Shown here piece by piece: positions 7,848 to 15,694 of a DNA stretch of 17,271 bases (positions are counted from its first letter, which is position 1; each line of letters opens with the position of its first letter). The notes under the pieces are model-generated. The model ran no database searches, had not been told where the DNA came from, and saw only the letters and a program-made list of their open reading frames with translations. Both the position numbers and the translations under genes were made by a program. The DNA is taken from contig JAYTMY010000010.1 of NCBI GenBank assembly GCA_043748535.1, positions 1-17,271 on the forward strand, in the 5' to 3' direction. Source of the stretch: CAMCSH01 sp043748535 (GTDB lineage Bacteria > Verrucomicrobiota > Lentisphaeria > Lentisphaerales > Lentisphaeraceae).

Positions 7848-8498
7848 TCAGATCGGGTGAGGCGACTGTACCAGGCTGCGCCGGAAGGGATCGCTGAGGG
7901 GCCAGGTGCCGGCGGATTCCAACAGCTCGCGGAGTTGGCCGTTGCCGCGGCGTTGCGCAAAGGCCAGCTCGTTTGCGGTGATCAAAACAATCAAGATCAA
8001 CTGCAGCTCGCAGCCGGCAAAATCTAGCTTGCCGCCATCTTCGATCATCACCGCGAAACTGCCGTCAGACTCCGGGTCGGGGACTTCGGCGACACTGCCG
8101 ATCTCTAAGGCTTCGTCACGGGCATGGGCGGCAAGGGACGAAAAGACGGCGGCGAGATTCTGCTCGGTCCGGTCGTAGCGGTTGGCGGCGGTGTCGACCA
8201 AGGACATCTCGGGCATCCGATAAGGAGTGAAGGCGATGAACTCCATCGCCGTGCCCCTGACCTGGTTTTCGCCCCCGGGCAAGGCGAGGTCAAGTGTCGC
8301 CAGAGCCGAGCCCCGTTTCTGCGGGAAGTTGTAGACGTCAAGCATCCCTCCGGCCTCAAAAGGGACGGCGTGATGCGCCACCAGGGTGTGCATCGGTCCG
8401 AGGCGTTTTTCCATCGCTTCGCGTTTGGCCCGGTGCCAGATTTCTTCGATATTCCCGTTCACTGTCAGCTTGCTCCGTGCTCTTGTTATCTGCTCCAA
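7848..8498 (-). CDS. Suppressor-of-fused (SUFU) domain-like protein
   Basis: This 216-residue soluble protein has a pattern I read as SUFU-like: DVYNFPQ around 54-60 followed by alternating strands and EFIAF, then a C-terminal stretch ILIVLITANELAFAQRRG ending with an Asp-Pro-x-Arg segment (SDPFRRS). In bacteria SUFU-family proteins are known from polymorphic-toxin loci as immunity proteins; in animals SUFU regulates Hedgehog signalling. The assignment rests on pattern recognition, not on a search. The start is uncertain: 8498 is TTG, GTG at 8462 has GGAG about ten bases upstream, and an ATG lies near 8415. No toxin gene is adjacent. It is divergent from the membrane-protein gene, with 124 bp between the starts. 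Confidence 0.55.
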   Translation of the reverse strand: MEQITRARSKLTVNGNIEEIWHRAKREAMEKRLGPMHTLVAHHAVPFEAGGMLDVYNFPQKRGSALATLDLALPGGENQVRGTAMEFIAFTPYRMPEMSLVDTAANRYDRTEQNLAAVFSSLAAHARDEALEIGSVAEVPDPESDGSFAVMIEDGGKLDFAGCELQLILIVLITANELAFAQRRGNGQLRELLESAGTWPLSDPFRRSLVQSPHPI

Positions 8499-8622
8499 GC
8501 TACGACCAAGGCGATGCCCGATACAAGTAGAGACCTGCAGATAATTGATTTTTTCTCGCCATCAGCTTTGACTTCTCCTCCGTCATCGCGACATTGCCCA
8601 GCGCCAATTCTCAAGGATCCCA

Positions 8623-9726
8623 GTGAACACTCCCGCTTCTTCCGCACGTAGCCGATTCGGCAAACTCTTCGTCCAGAGTCTGCTGCCGCTTGCCGCCTTC
8701 GCCGTGCTTCTCAGCATCGACTCGCCGTGGACCAGTTTCCTCGTCACTCGCATCGCCGAGTGTTGCGTCAGTAAAACCCGCATGGCGATGTACGGACTCG
8801 GCTGCGCCCTCAGCCTGCCCCTGCTCGAATGGGCCCTCTGCCGCTGGCTCCTGCCCACCCGCCATGGCGTCAATCTCGTCTTCGCCGTCTGGGCCGTCCT
8901 GCTGCTCGTTCTTCTCGGCCCCGCCGCCCTCATCCTCGCCGGCATCGTCGCTGCCAGTCTCAGCTTGCATCATCGCGACGGCCCCCGTCCCTGGGTCCAC
9001 GGCACACTCTTTGTCGGACTCGCCGCCGTCCTCATCATCGGCCTGATGACCGCCTGCCTCGCCGCCGATAGCTACATCCGCCGCGACTTCCTTTTCGCCT
9101 ACAAAAAAATGCACATCGCCCACGGGGATATTTATTGGCGCGACGGTTGGGGCTGGGTCGATAAAACCCATTACCGCCCGGATCAGTTCGAAGAAGTCAG
9201 CGTCGCGATGGAGAAGGCCGGCCCCGGCAAGTCGACCCGAGTCACTCTCCACGAAGGTTGGAAAGCGCCTCTTGGCTTCAAGGTGTCCTTCGCCCCGTCA
9301 TATGAAATTCAAGTGCCCGCGACGCCGGAAGAACGTTGGGCGGTGACCACCGGCATCCTCCTCCACGCGATGGAAGTTTCCGAGCGCATGCAAGGCGCCT
9401 CGCCGTGGTACCACGGCAACCAACTCTCCGCTTTCCAGTTCGAGGACATCGCCTCGTCCCTGCGCTGCTGCCTCGATCAGCTTCCGAAGGAAGACATCGG
9501 CAAGGACTGGCTCAATCCCGACAACATTCTCTTGCGCTGGGAGGTGGAAGGCCGCACGCTGGTCATTCGGAAAATAAGCTCGCAAGATGTCTGGGGCGAA
9601 GGCCCCGGCCCAGCCACCTACCCGATGGTCGATCCCTCTAAAAAAATCTCGCTGCCTGAGCTTCATCAACGCGTCCAAACGGCGAGCAGCCTGTGGAAAT
9701 ATCTCGGAGATCAAGATGCAAAATAA
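8623..9726 (+). CDS. Hypothetical membrane protein, four N-terminal helices
   Basis: I do not recognise a family. The 367-residue protein has hydrophobic segments at about 14-31, 55-76, 83-113 and 127-148. A soluble C-terminal half (about 150-367) contains aromatic-rich segments such as GDIYWRDGWGWVDKTHY. Cysteines at 47/48 lie between helices 1 and 2, and a CC pair lies in the soluble part. The start is GTG, with AAGGA six bases upstream (8612-8616). The stop overlaps the start of the CpXC gene by 11 bp, so the two proteins are very likely made together and may act together. There is no signal peptide apart from the first helix. Confidence 0.7.
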   Translation: MNTPASSARSRFGKLFVQSLLPLAAFAVLLSIDSPWTSFLVTRIAECCVSKTRMAMYGLGCALSLPLLEWALCRWLLPTRHGVNLVFAVWAVLLLVLLGPAALILAGIVAASLSLHHRDGPRPWVHGTLFVGLAAVLIIGLMTACLAADSYIRRDFLFAYKKMHIAHGDIYWRDGWGWVDKTHYRPDQFEEVSVAMEKAGPGKSTRVTLHEGWKAPLGFKVSFAPSYEIQVPATPEERWAVTTGILLHAMEVSERMQGASPWYHGNQLSAFQFEDIASSLRCCLDQLPKEDIGKDWLNPDNILLRWEVEGRTLVIRKISSQDVWGEGPGPATYPMVDPSKKISLPELHQRVQTASSLWKYLGDQDAK

Positions 9727-10393
9727 TGAAGAAGACCGCCCCCTTCGTCCCGTCACCTGCCCCAACTGCCACGAGGAATTCGAGGCGGACATCGTCGACG
9801 CGCTGCACGAAGGCGATGCCGCCGTCGGCAAGCTCTTCCACGGCTCTTTCAATCTCATCCTGTGCAACGCTTGCGGCGTCGAATTCCGGGTCGAAACCCC
9901 GGTGGTCTTCCGCAACGCCGAACGCAATCTGATGATCTTCTTCAACCCCGCTCTTGCCAAGATCCCCTGGCGCGTCGCCGAAAAACAGATGAGCGAGGTC
10001 ATCGCCGCCGGCATCAAGGATCTCCCTCCCGAGCTCCGTCCCGAGTTCCGCCTCGTCTTCGATCTGCCGGCCTTTGTCGAAAAAGTCGCCATCGCTCTTG
10101 AAGACCTCGACGACCGCGCCCTCGAGCTTCTCAAGGTTAAGATTTTCCGCAGCGAGCCGGGCATGAATGCTCGCACCCATCGCCTTCTCTTTGACTTCAC
10201 CGAAAGCGGCTCCGATAAACTCGCCTTCGACCTCTTTTCGCGACGCGGTGGCCAGGCGGAACGCAAGATCGCCATCGAAAAAATCACATACGATGAACTG
10301 GTACAAGCCCAGGAAGAAGACGAGCCCGACCTCGATCTCAACGAATTCTTCCCCGGCGCCTGGGTCGCGGCGGAACGCCACACCGGCGCTTAA
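9716..10393 (+). CDS. CpXC domain zinc-ribbon protein
   Basis: This 225-residue protein starts with a CpXC-type domain, named for its conserved CPxC motif. It has CPNC (15-18) and CNAC followed by Gly (50-54), which should form a zinc ribbon, followed by strands up to about 80. The rest (about 85-225) is helical and acidic, with no motif I know. The family's function is unknown. The ATG has GGAGA five bases upstream (9706-9710) and lies inside the end of the membrane-protein gene. The frame is open further upstream, but no ribosome site supports a longer form. A strong terminator follows the stop by six bases. Confidence 0.82.
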   Translation: MQNNEEDRPLRPVTCPNCHEEFEADIVDALHEGDAAVGKLFHGSFNLILCNACGVEFRVETPVVFRNAERNLMIFFNPALAKIPWRVAEKQMSEVIAAGIKDLPPELRPEFRLVFDLPAFVEKVAIALEDLDDRALELLKVKIFRSEPGMNARTHRLLFDFTESGSDKLAFDLFSRRGGQAERKIAIEKITYDELVQAQEEDEPDLDLNEFFPGAWVAAERHTGA

Positions 10394-10399
10394 CAACGA

Positions 10400-10431
10400 G
10401 AAAGCGGCACCATCGGTGCCGCTTTCGTTTT
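10400..10431. terminator. Strong hairpin terminator, probably bidirectional
   Basis: A perfect 12-bp stem pairs GAAAGCGGCACC (10400-10411) with GGTGCCGCTTTC (10415-10426) around a three-base loop. It is followed on the plus strand by GTTTT and a second T run (10435-10439). It lies six bases after the CpXC stop and directly beyond the stop of convergent proC. On the minus strand the following bases are moderately T-rich (TCGTTGTTA), so it probably serves both genes. Confidence 0.88.
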
Positions 10432-11237
10432 CACTTTTTGCCGAGTTCTTGTGCCCGCCGCACCGCCGCCGCCAAGGCCTCGCACCAGAGGCCGCGGAAC
10501 TGATGCTCCTTGAGTACTCCCAGCGCCGCCGCCGTGGTGCCGCCGGGTGAAGTCACCGCGTCGCGCAAGGCGTCCGGACTGCCCAAGCCACGACGCAGCA
10601 TTTCTGAGGCGCCGACCAGGGTCTGAACGGCCAATTTGTGGGCCAATTCCGGCGGCAAACCTTGCGCCGCCGCAGCTTCTTCCAAAGCGGCGCAGAGTTC
10701 GAAGACGTAGGCCGGTCCCGAACCGGATAAAGAAGTCACCGCATCAAGCTTGTCCTCGGAGACTTCCACCGCCACCCCGGCACTTTCGAAAAGACGCTGC
10801 GCCGCAGCACGTTCAGAGGCAGTCAAAACCTCGCTGTGCGCCAGTCCGGTCGCGCCCATACCCACCGAGAGAGGCGTGTTCGGCATGGTCCGGGTGATTC
10901 GGCGCGTACCCAGCCAAGAAGCCAAGGTGTCGATCGATAATCCGGCGCAGACTGAGACCACATGGACCCCGGGGGCCAGATGAGGCGCCAGTTCGAGACA
11001 GACATCACGCGCCTTCTGCGGTTTGACGCAGAGAAGCAGCATTTTTGCGGAGGCCGCCGCATCGTTGACTCCGACGCAGTGGATGCCTGTCGCCTTGGTG
11101 AATTTCTCCTGGCTGGCTTCGCTCAGTGCGGAAGCCATCATCGCCTCAGCTGGGGCAATCCCTGCCTTCACCGCTCCGATCGCCAGCGCTGTTGCCATGC
11201 GTCCGGCACCGACAAAAAAAATCTCGCTTGATTGCAT
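10431..11237 (-). CDS. proC: Pyrroline-5-carboxylate reductase
   Basis: The enzyme reduces 1-pyrroline-5-carboxylate to proline with NAD(P)H, the last step of proline synthesis. From the chosen start it is 268 residues, the usual size. The Rossmann motif GAGRMA is at 10-15, CVKPQ lies in the first domain, SGSGPAYVFE sits near 168-178, and the C-terminal signature VTSPGGTT is at 228-235. ATG 11237 is preceded on its strand by AAGGA. The frame remains open into the octamer repeat upstream, which would add a repetitive FNLSTFQP-type tail; I reject that extension. The gene is divergent from hom and convergent with the CpXC gene. Confidence 0.96.
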   Translation of the reverse strand: MQSSEIFFVGAGRMATALAIGAVKAGIAPAEAMMASALSEASQEKFTKATGIHCVGVNDAAASAKMLLLCVKPQKARDVCLELAPHLAPGVHVVSVCAGLSIDTLASWLGTRRITRTMPNTPLSVGMGATGLAHSEVLTASERAAAQRLFESAGVAVEVSEDKLDAVTSLSGSGPAYVFELCAALEEAAAAQGLPPELAHKLAVQTLVGASEMLRRGLGSPDALRDAVTSPGGTTAAALGVLKEHQFRGLWCEALAAAVRRAQELGKK

Positions 11238-11301
11238 CTTGGAATCCTTGGGTTGTGATGGCGCGAAGATAAACGCGGATGGGCAAACAGCCTCAAGGAA
11301 G

Positions 11302-11357
11302 AGGTTGAAAGGTTGAAAGGTTGAAAGGTTGAAAGGTTGAAAGGTTGAAAGGTTGAA
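11302..11357. repeat. Octamer tandem repeat, seven perfect copies
   Basis: AGGTTGAA is repeated head to tail seven times without error (56 bp), about 65 bp upstream of the proC start. On the other strand it reads TTCAACCT and would translate to a repeating FNLSTFQP peptide, but it lies outside the credible genes. The lack of mismatches suggests recent expansion by slippage, so its copy number may vary between strains. Confidence 0.97.
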
Positions 11358-11420
11358 AAGCCAGGGCATGCAGCCGACATGATACTTGCTGTTTGCTGCA
11401 GCTCATTGTTTGAGTTTCCC

Positions 11421-11465
11421 CCAGTCGTGTTCCAGTCGTGTCCCAGTTAGGTTGCGGGGTTGACA
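11421..11465 (+). promoter_or_regulatory. Direct repeats and TTGACA upstream of hom
   Basis: CCAGTCGTGT occurs at 11421-11430 and again at 11432-11441, and CCAGT starts a third, partial copy at 11443. The 11-base period is close to one helical turn, as in many operators. TTGACA at 11460-11465 matches the -35 consensus and lies 94 bases before the hom ATG, but no convincing -10 follows. A regulatory role is inferred from position and phasing only. Confidence 0.3.
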
Positions 11466-11558
11466 CACATTAGGCCAGTTCGCCTCCTGAAATTGCCTTG
11501 AACTTGTCGCGTCAGGGCGTCTCCTTCATCAGCCTCAACATCCATCGGAGAAATTATC

Positions 11559-12857
11559 ATGTCAAGCATTCGCATCGGTCTCATCGGTCTCGGCACTGTC
11601 GGCACAGGCGTAGCCCGGATTCTGATTGAAAATGCTGACTTGATGCGTCGTCAGACCGGCCACTCTCTCGAGCTCGGCCATGTTGTCGTCGGCGACACCG
11701 CCAAAGCTCGCCAGATCGAGCTCGCTCCAGGCCTGATTCGCGGCGACATCGAAGCCCTCATTGCCGATACCGAATGCCGTATCGCCGTCCTCCTCGTCGG
11801 TGGTCTCGAGCCGGCCCGCAGCATCGCCTTGCGCCTCCTCGCTGCCGGCAAGGATTTAATCACCGCCAACAAGGCTCTCCTGGCCGAACACGGCGCCGAA
11901 CTTTTTGAAGCCGCTCGTCAACACGGACGCTCGATCGCCTTCGAGGCCTCCGTCGCTGGCGGCATCCCGATCATCACCAACATGAGCCAGTGCCTCTCAG
12001 GTAACCAACTCACCGGCCTCTCCGGCATCCTCAACGGCACCACCAACTTCATCCTTACTTGCATGGATGAAAAAAGCCAGGACTACGGCGTCGCCCTGAA
12101 AGAAGCGCAACGTCTCGGCTACGCCGAAGCCGATCCGACCATGGATGTCGATGGCTCCGACGCGGCTCAGAAACTCGCCATTCTCGCCCATCTTGGCTTC
12201 GGCGCCCGGGCTTATTGGAAGGACATCCCGCGCCTCGGCATCGACTGCCTCAGCCCCCTCGATATCGCTTTCGCCCGCGAGCTTGGTTGCCGGATCAAAC
12301 TTATCGCCTCGGCCCGCCTCGATCAGGGCAGTCTCGCCCTTGGCGTCTCGCCCGCCCTGGTTCGCCTCGGCTCGCCCCTCGCCGAAGTTCGCCAAGCCTT
12401 CAACGCCGTCGCGCTCCACGGCAATGCCGTCGGCCAACTCTTCTATCAGGGTCAAGGCGCCGGTGAAAAGCCCACCGCCTCCGCCGTCGTTGCCGACATC
12501 GTCGACACCGTCGTCGGCCGCGCCCAGATCACCTTCAATCTGCTGCAATTGTGGTCCGAGAACCGCCCTGCCGTGCCCCTTGCCGACTCGAGCCAGACCA
12601 AATCGCGCTTCTACATCCGCCTCACCGTCGCCGATAATCCCGGTGTCCTGGCCGTGATCACCGGCATTCTCGGCGCCCACTTGATCTCGATTGCCTCCTT
12701 CCTGCAGAAAGAACCTGCCGACTCCCCCGGTGGCCCGGTCACCTTGGTGATGATGACCCACATCGCCAGCCAAGCCGCTGCCAACGCCGCGATCAAAGCC
12801 ATCGATCAACTGCCGATCACCAGCGCCCGCAGCCTCTGCCTGCCGGTGATGGACTGA
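11559..12857 (+). CDS. hom: Homoserine dehydrogenase with ACT domain
   Basis: The enzyme reduces aspartate semialdehyde to homoserine with NAD(P)H, the branch point to threonine and methionine. It is a 432-residue stand-alone form, not fused to aspartate kinase. Visible are GLGTVGTG near 10-17, the TANK segment with catalytic Lys105, EASVAGGIP, GILNGTTNF near 156-165 and the substrate-binding DPTMDVDG (192-199). A C-terminal ACT domain starts near 350 (FYIRLTVADNPGVLA), consistent with allosteric control by threonine. GGAG lies eight bases before the ATG. No thrB, thrC or lysC gene is adjacent in this window. Confidence 0.97.
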   Translation: MSSIRIGLIGLGTVGTGVARILIENADLMRRQTGHSLELGHVVVGDTAKARQIELAPGLIRGDIEALIADTECRIAVLLVGGLEPARSIALRLLAAGKDLITANKALLAEHGAELFEAARQHGRSIAFEASVAGGIPIITNMSQCLSGNQLTGLSGILNGTTNFILTCMDEKSQDYGVALKEAQRLGYAEADPTMDVDGSDAAQKLAILAHLGFGARAYWKDIPRLGIDCLSPLDIAFARELGCRIKLIASARLDQGSLALGVSPALVRLGSPLAEVRQAFNAVALHGNAVGQLFYQGQGAGEKPTASAVVADIVDTVVGRAQITFNLLQLWSENRPAVPLADSSQTKSRFYIRLTVADNPGVLAVITGILGAHLISIASFLQKEPADSPGGPVTLVMMTHIASQAAANAAIKAIDQLPITSARSLCLPVMD

Positions 12858-12888
12858 TCGCTTGATCCAAAGGAGCTCAAGATCGATC
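12856..12888 (+). other. Imperfect hairpin at the hom 3' end
   Basis: GATCG-CTTGA (12856-12865) can pair with TCAAG-AT-CGATC (12877-12888), giving ten base pairs with a two-base bulge and an 11-base loop. It starts within the hom stop codon. No T run follows directly; a T7 tract occurs only at 12981-12987 behind poorly structured GC-rich sequence. It could stabilise the mRNA end or be part of termination. Confidence 0.35.
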
Positions 12889-13036
12889 CGCAAGGCGCCG
12901 GAGCCGCGTCTGCTCGCAGGCAATCAGTCAAAATCATCGTAACCCGCTGCCCCGTTGGCTAAGTGATGGAGCGAGCGGCGTTTTTTTAAGGCTTAGCTTA
13001 CACCCAAAAGCAGTGCCAGGGAGCCAGCTTGAAAAG

Positions 13037-15694
13037 TCATTTCCGACGCGCTTTTTCGAAGCGCTGACGACGCTTCGCTTCGTCGTTGCTTTCAGGTTTG
13101 AAGTCTTCCGGCGGCGGCGGGGCGCTTGGGGGAGGGGGCAGGGCGATTGAGATCTCCGAAGCGGCTTGCGCCGGACGGAAACGGCGGATATCCGGGAAGA
13201 GTTTCCAGCCGGTGCGTTCAATTAAAAGGGCGACGAGGAAGGTGATCAGTCCCAAGGCCAAAATCGGAGCGGTGAAGTCGCGGATGTCGCGACGCGGTGG
13301 CCGCAAAAAGGCCTTGGAGAAGTCGGCCCGCTCTTCGCCGCCAGTGCTCGCGGACAAGGAGCGAATCGATGCCGGACCTGCCGGAGAGAAATCCCACTCA
13401 GGATCAATGCCGGCAAACACCGGGCCGAAAGGAAGCGTTCCGTCGAGAGCCTGGATGGCTCCTTTTAAGGGCTGGCCAGGGGTCAATTGTAGGGTCGCGG
13501 TGTGCAGGCCCGGACGCAGACGCTGCCACGAGACTTCTTCGATTTCGCTTTGCTGAGAGGCGATGACCAGAGCGGGCGGCTTCAAAGCCAGGGCCGCGTC
13601 GCGGCTCGGGTCGTTGTGCAGTTCGAGAGTTAAGGTATTGCCCTCCAGCTGGCTGCGCAGGCCAATACCTTGCGGCGCCGGCGGCGCTTGGCACCAACGT
13701 GCCAGAGTCTGCACCATGCCGTCATAGCCCTTCCATGCTTGGACGCTTTTGGCGAAATCGCCGGACAGGGGGAAGCAGATGGCACCGCAGCGACCGGCGC
13801 CCCGGCGGGCCACAGCCAGGAGCGGCGATTTATCCTTGTCGAGCGCGGTCAGCGACAGGATCGCTTCTGGGCGGGTGCAGCACAAATTGTAGCCATCCAC
13901 TTGTGGCGGCCATTCTGGGTCTTGGCTGCCGATCTCGGTCCAACGTCCGGTGCTTTTCACTTTGGCGGCCTTTTCGATGAAGGCCGAGCGGGCGACGGCG
14001 ACGGTTTCCATGGCGAAGATCTGCGGCAGTTTGTCCATGTCCTGGCAGAAGAAGATCCGGCCCTTGGCGCGCGACGCGACGGCCTTGAGAAGTCCGGCGT
14101 CGGAGTCGGTGTCGGAGCCCATGCCGATGACCGTGATCGAGGCGCCGGAACCGGTGATCGCAGCGACCGAGGCCTCCCAGTCGCCGGGCTCTTCCGAGTC
14201 GGCGGCGTCGGCGAAAAGAATGACATGGCGGCGCATGCCGGAGGCCTTGGCCACCGCTTCTTTGGCGGCGCGCAGAGCTTCACCGATGTAGATGCCGCCC
14301 CCCGCCGACTTGATCGAGCGGGCCTTGCTGGCGATGTCATTGCGATTGCCACCGACCGGAGCCATGCCGACAATTTCATGCGGGCCGGAGTCGACGACGA
14401 TAAGGGCGTAGCGATCGCGAGGAGAAAGGAGCTCGGCGGCTCGGGCCGCAGCTTCGCCAGCGAGCTCGATTTTCTGCTTGCCGGACGGAGTTGGGCAACT
14501 CATTGAACCGGATCGGTCGACGACGATACAGAGGGCCGCATCCTGGCGGCGCTGATCTTCTTTCAAATCAAGGGAAATGGGCAGCAGCGGGTCGACCGGT
14601 GAGCCGTAATAGCCGCCCGAGCCGAAGGAAAATTGGCCGCCGGACATGATCAATCCGCCTCCTTGGGCCCGGACGAAGAAGTCGAGGCTTTGGAGGAAGG
14701 GCTGGGGTAGCAAGTGAGCCGGCATGTCGTCAAGGAAGACGAGTTTGACGCCACCGAGATCGGCACTGCCGAGTTTGCTGAAGAATTCCGGCTCTTTGAC
14801 CGTGAAGCCGCCGCGGCGCAGCGATTCCGCTACCGGCGAAGGCTTGTGTCCGCTGAGAACCAGGGCGACGGAACCGCCGGTCAGCTCGACCCACGCTTCG
14901 GCAGTGTCATCGCCCGGAAGTTCATCGCCGGCGGCACGAAGGCGGACGAGATAGCGATGCATGCCCGGTTCATCAAGGCGGTCTTGCAGACGGAGACGAG
15001 CGCGGCCACCGCGGACATTGACCGTCCCTTCCATGACCTTTTGGCCATCGCGCTCGACCGTGAAAGGAATCGGGCCGTCGACGGAGGAGGCTGCGACGAT
15101 TTCGAGGGGGAAGGTTTCGGCTTTGCGGATGCGAGCCGGAGCGCGCAGGGCTTCCGCTCGGGCGTTGTGACCGAGGGCCAAGCTGACCAAGCGGTAGTCG
15201 AGGGGAACCCCTTGCGCCCCGAGGCGTTCGCCGAGGCCGCCGAGCGACTCCGTTGCATGGCCGTCGGTGACGACGAGGAAGCGGCTCGGGCGATTGCTGT
15301 CGATATCGGTGAGCGCCTGGCTGAGGGCAAAAGCCAGACGGGTCTGGGCGCTTTCCAGGATGGTGACGCCGCCGGAAGGGTTGCGACGTGCCGAGGTGCC
15401 GGCGAAGTCAATCATGAAGAGGCGGTCCTCGTCTTTCTGGCCCTTTTTCAGGGATTCTTCCCATTCCTGCAGATGGGGGACGACAAGATTTTCCGCCGAC
15501 ACCGAGCGATCGAAAAAGACATACAGGTCGACTCCGGCGCCACCGCGTTCTAACTGGGGGCGGGCGAGGCCGATGACGATGAGGGTGACGGCGAGGAATC
15601 GCCAGGGTTGGCGCAGGCCGAGCTTCGGCCAAGCCCAGGCAGCCGCAGCCGCGGCGGGAATGAGGGTGAGCCAGATCGGGAAGAGAAAATGCAT
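13037..15694 (-). CDS. Membrane protein with two VWA domains and a GATase-like segment
   Basis: This 885-residue protein has two N-terminal helices (about 3-45, ending in LARPQ) like BatA-type proteins. A first von Willebrand A domain has DRSVS at 62-66, the DxSxS metal-site pattern. A segment near 275-375 resembles glutamine-amidotransferase-like domains (QGGGLIMSGGQFSFGSGGYYG) but without an evident catalytic triad. A second VWA domain contains DRSGSM at 393-398. A C-terminal helix (about 810-830) and a proline-rich, basic tail end the protein. Proteins of this build are common in Planctomycetota and Verrucomicrobiota, usually near MoxR ATPase and DUF58 genes; neither is seen here. ATG 15694 fits the start of the first helix, although no ribosome site is visible. 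The frame opens from TTG 15766, which would add a poorly folded leader. Confidence 0.88.
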   Translation of the reverse strand: MHFLFPIWLTLIPAAAAAAWAWPKLGLRQPWRFLAVTLIVIGLARPQLERGGAGVDLYVFFDRSVSAENLVVPHLQEWEESLKKGQKDEDRLFMIDFAGTSARRNPSGGVTILESAQTRLAFALSQALTDIDSNRPSRFLVVTDGHATESLGGLGERLGAQGVPLDYRLVSLALGHNARAEALRAPARIRKAETFPLEIVAASSVDGPIPFTVERDGQKVMEGTVNVRGGRARLRLQDRLDEPGMHRYLVRLRAAGDELPGDDTAEAWVELTGGSVALVLSGHKPSPVAESLRRGGFTVKEPEFFSKLGSADLGGVKLVFLDDMPAHLLPQPFLQSLDFFVRAQGGGLIMSGGQFSFGSGGYYGSPVDPLLPISLDLKEDQRRQDAALCIVVDRSGSMSCPTPSGKQKIELAGEAAARAAELLSPRDRYALIVVDSGPHEIVGMAPVGGNRNDIASKARSIKSAGGGIYIGEALRAAKEAVAKASGMRRHVILFADAADSEEPGDWEASVAAITGSGASITVIGMGSDTDSDAGLLKAVASRAKGRIFFCQDMDKLPQIFAMETVAVARSAFIEKAAKVKSTGRWTEIGSQDPEWPPQVDGYNLCCTRPEAILSLTALDKDKSPLLAVARRGAGRCGAICFPLSGDFAKSVQAWKGYDGMVQTLARWCQAPPAPQGIGLRSQLEGNTLTLELHNDPSRDAALALKPPALVIASQQSEIEEVSWQRLRPGLHTATLQLTPGQPLKGAIQALDGTLPFGPVFAGIDPEWDFSPAGPASIRSLSASTGGEERADFSKAFLRPPRRDIRDFTAPILALGLITFLVALLIERTGWKLFPDIRRFRPAQAASEISIALPPPPSAPPPPEDFKPESNDEAKRRQRFEKARRK

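Larger units (their letters stand above)
11238..11558. other. proC-hom divergent spacer
   Basis: This 321-bp spacer separates the starts of proC and hom and should contain both promoters. It holds seven AGGTTGAA units (11302-11357), a direct repeat CCAGTCGTGT (11421-11430 and 11432-11441) and a TTGACA hexamer (11460-11465). No good -10 box lies 16-18 bases after TTGACA. I see no gene in it. Confidence 0.6.

Noticed and set aside
11302..11357. CRISPR-like array
   Set aside because: The units are eight bases long and directly abut each other with no spacers, so this is a simple tandem repeat.
11457..11495. Similarity of GGTTGAC...TTCGCCTC...AAAT before hom to bases 8-34 of the terminal repeat
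   Set aside because: Only short words match, at different spacing (14 versus 8 bases between them), and the remainder of the repeat is absent; chance is sufficient.
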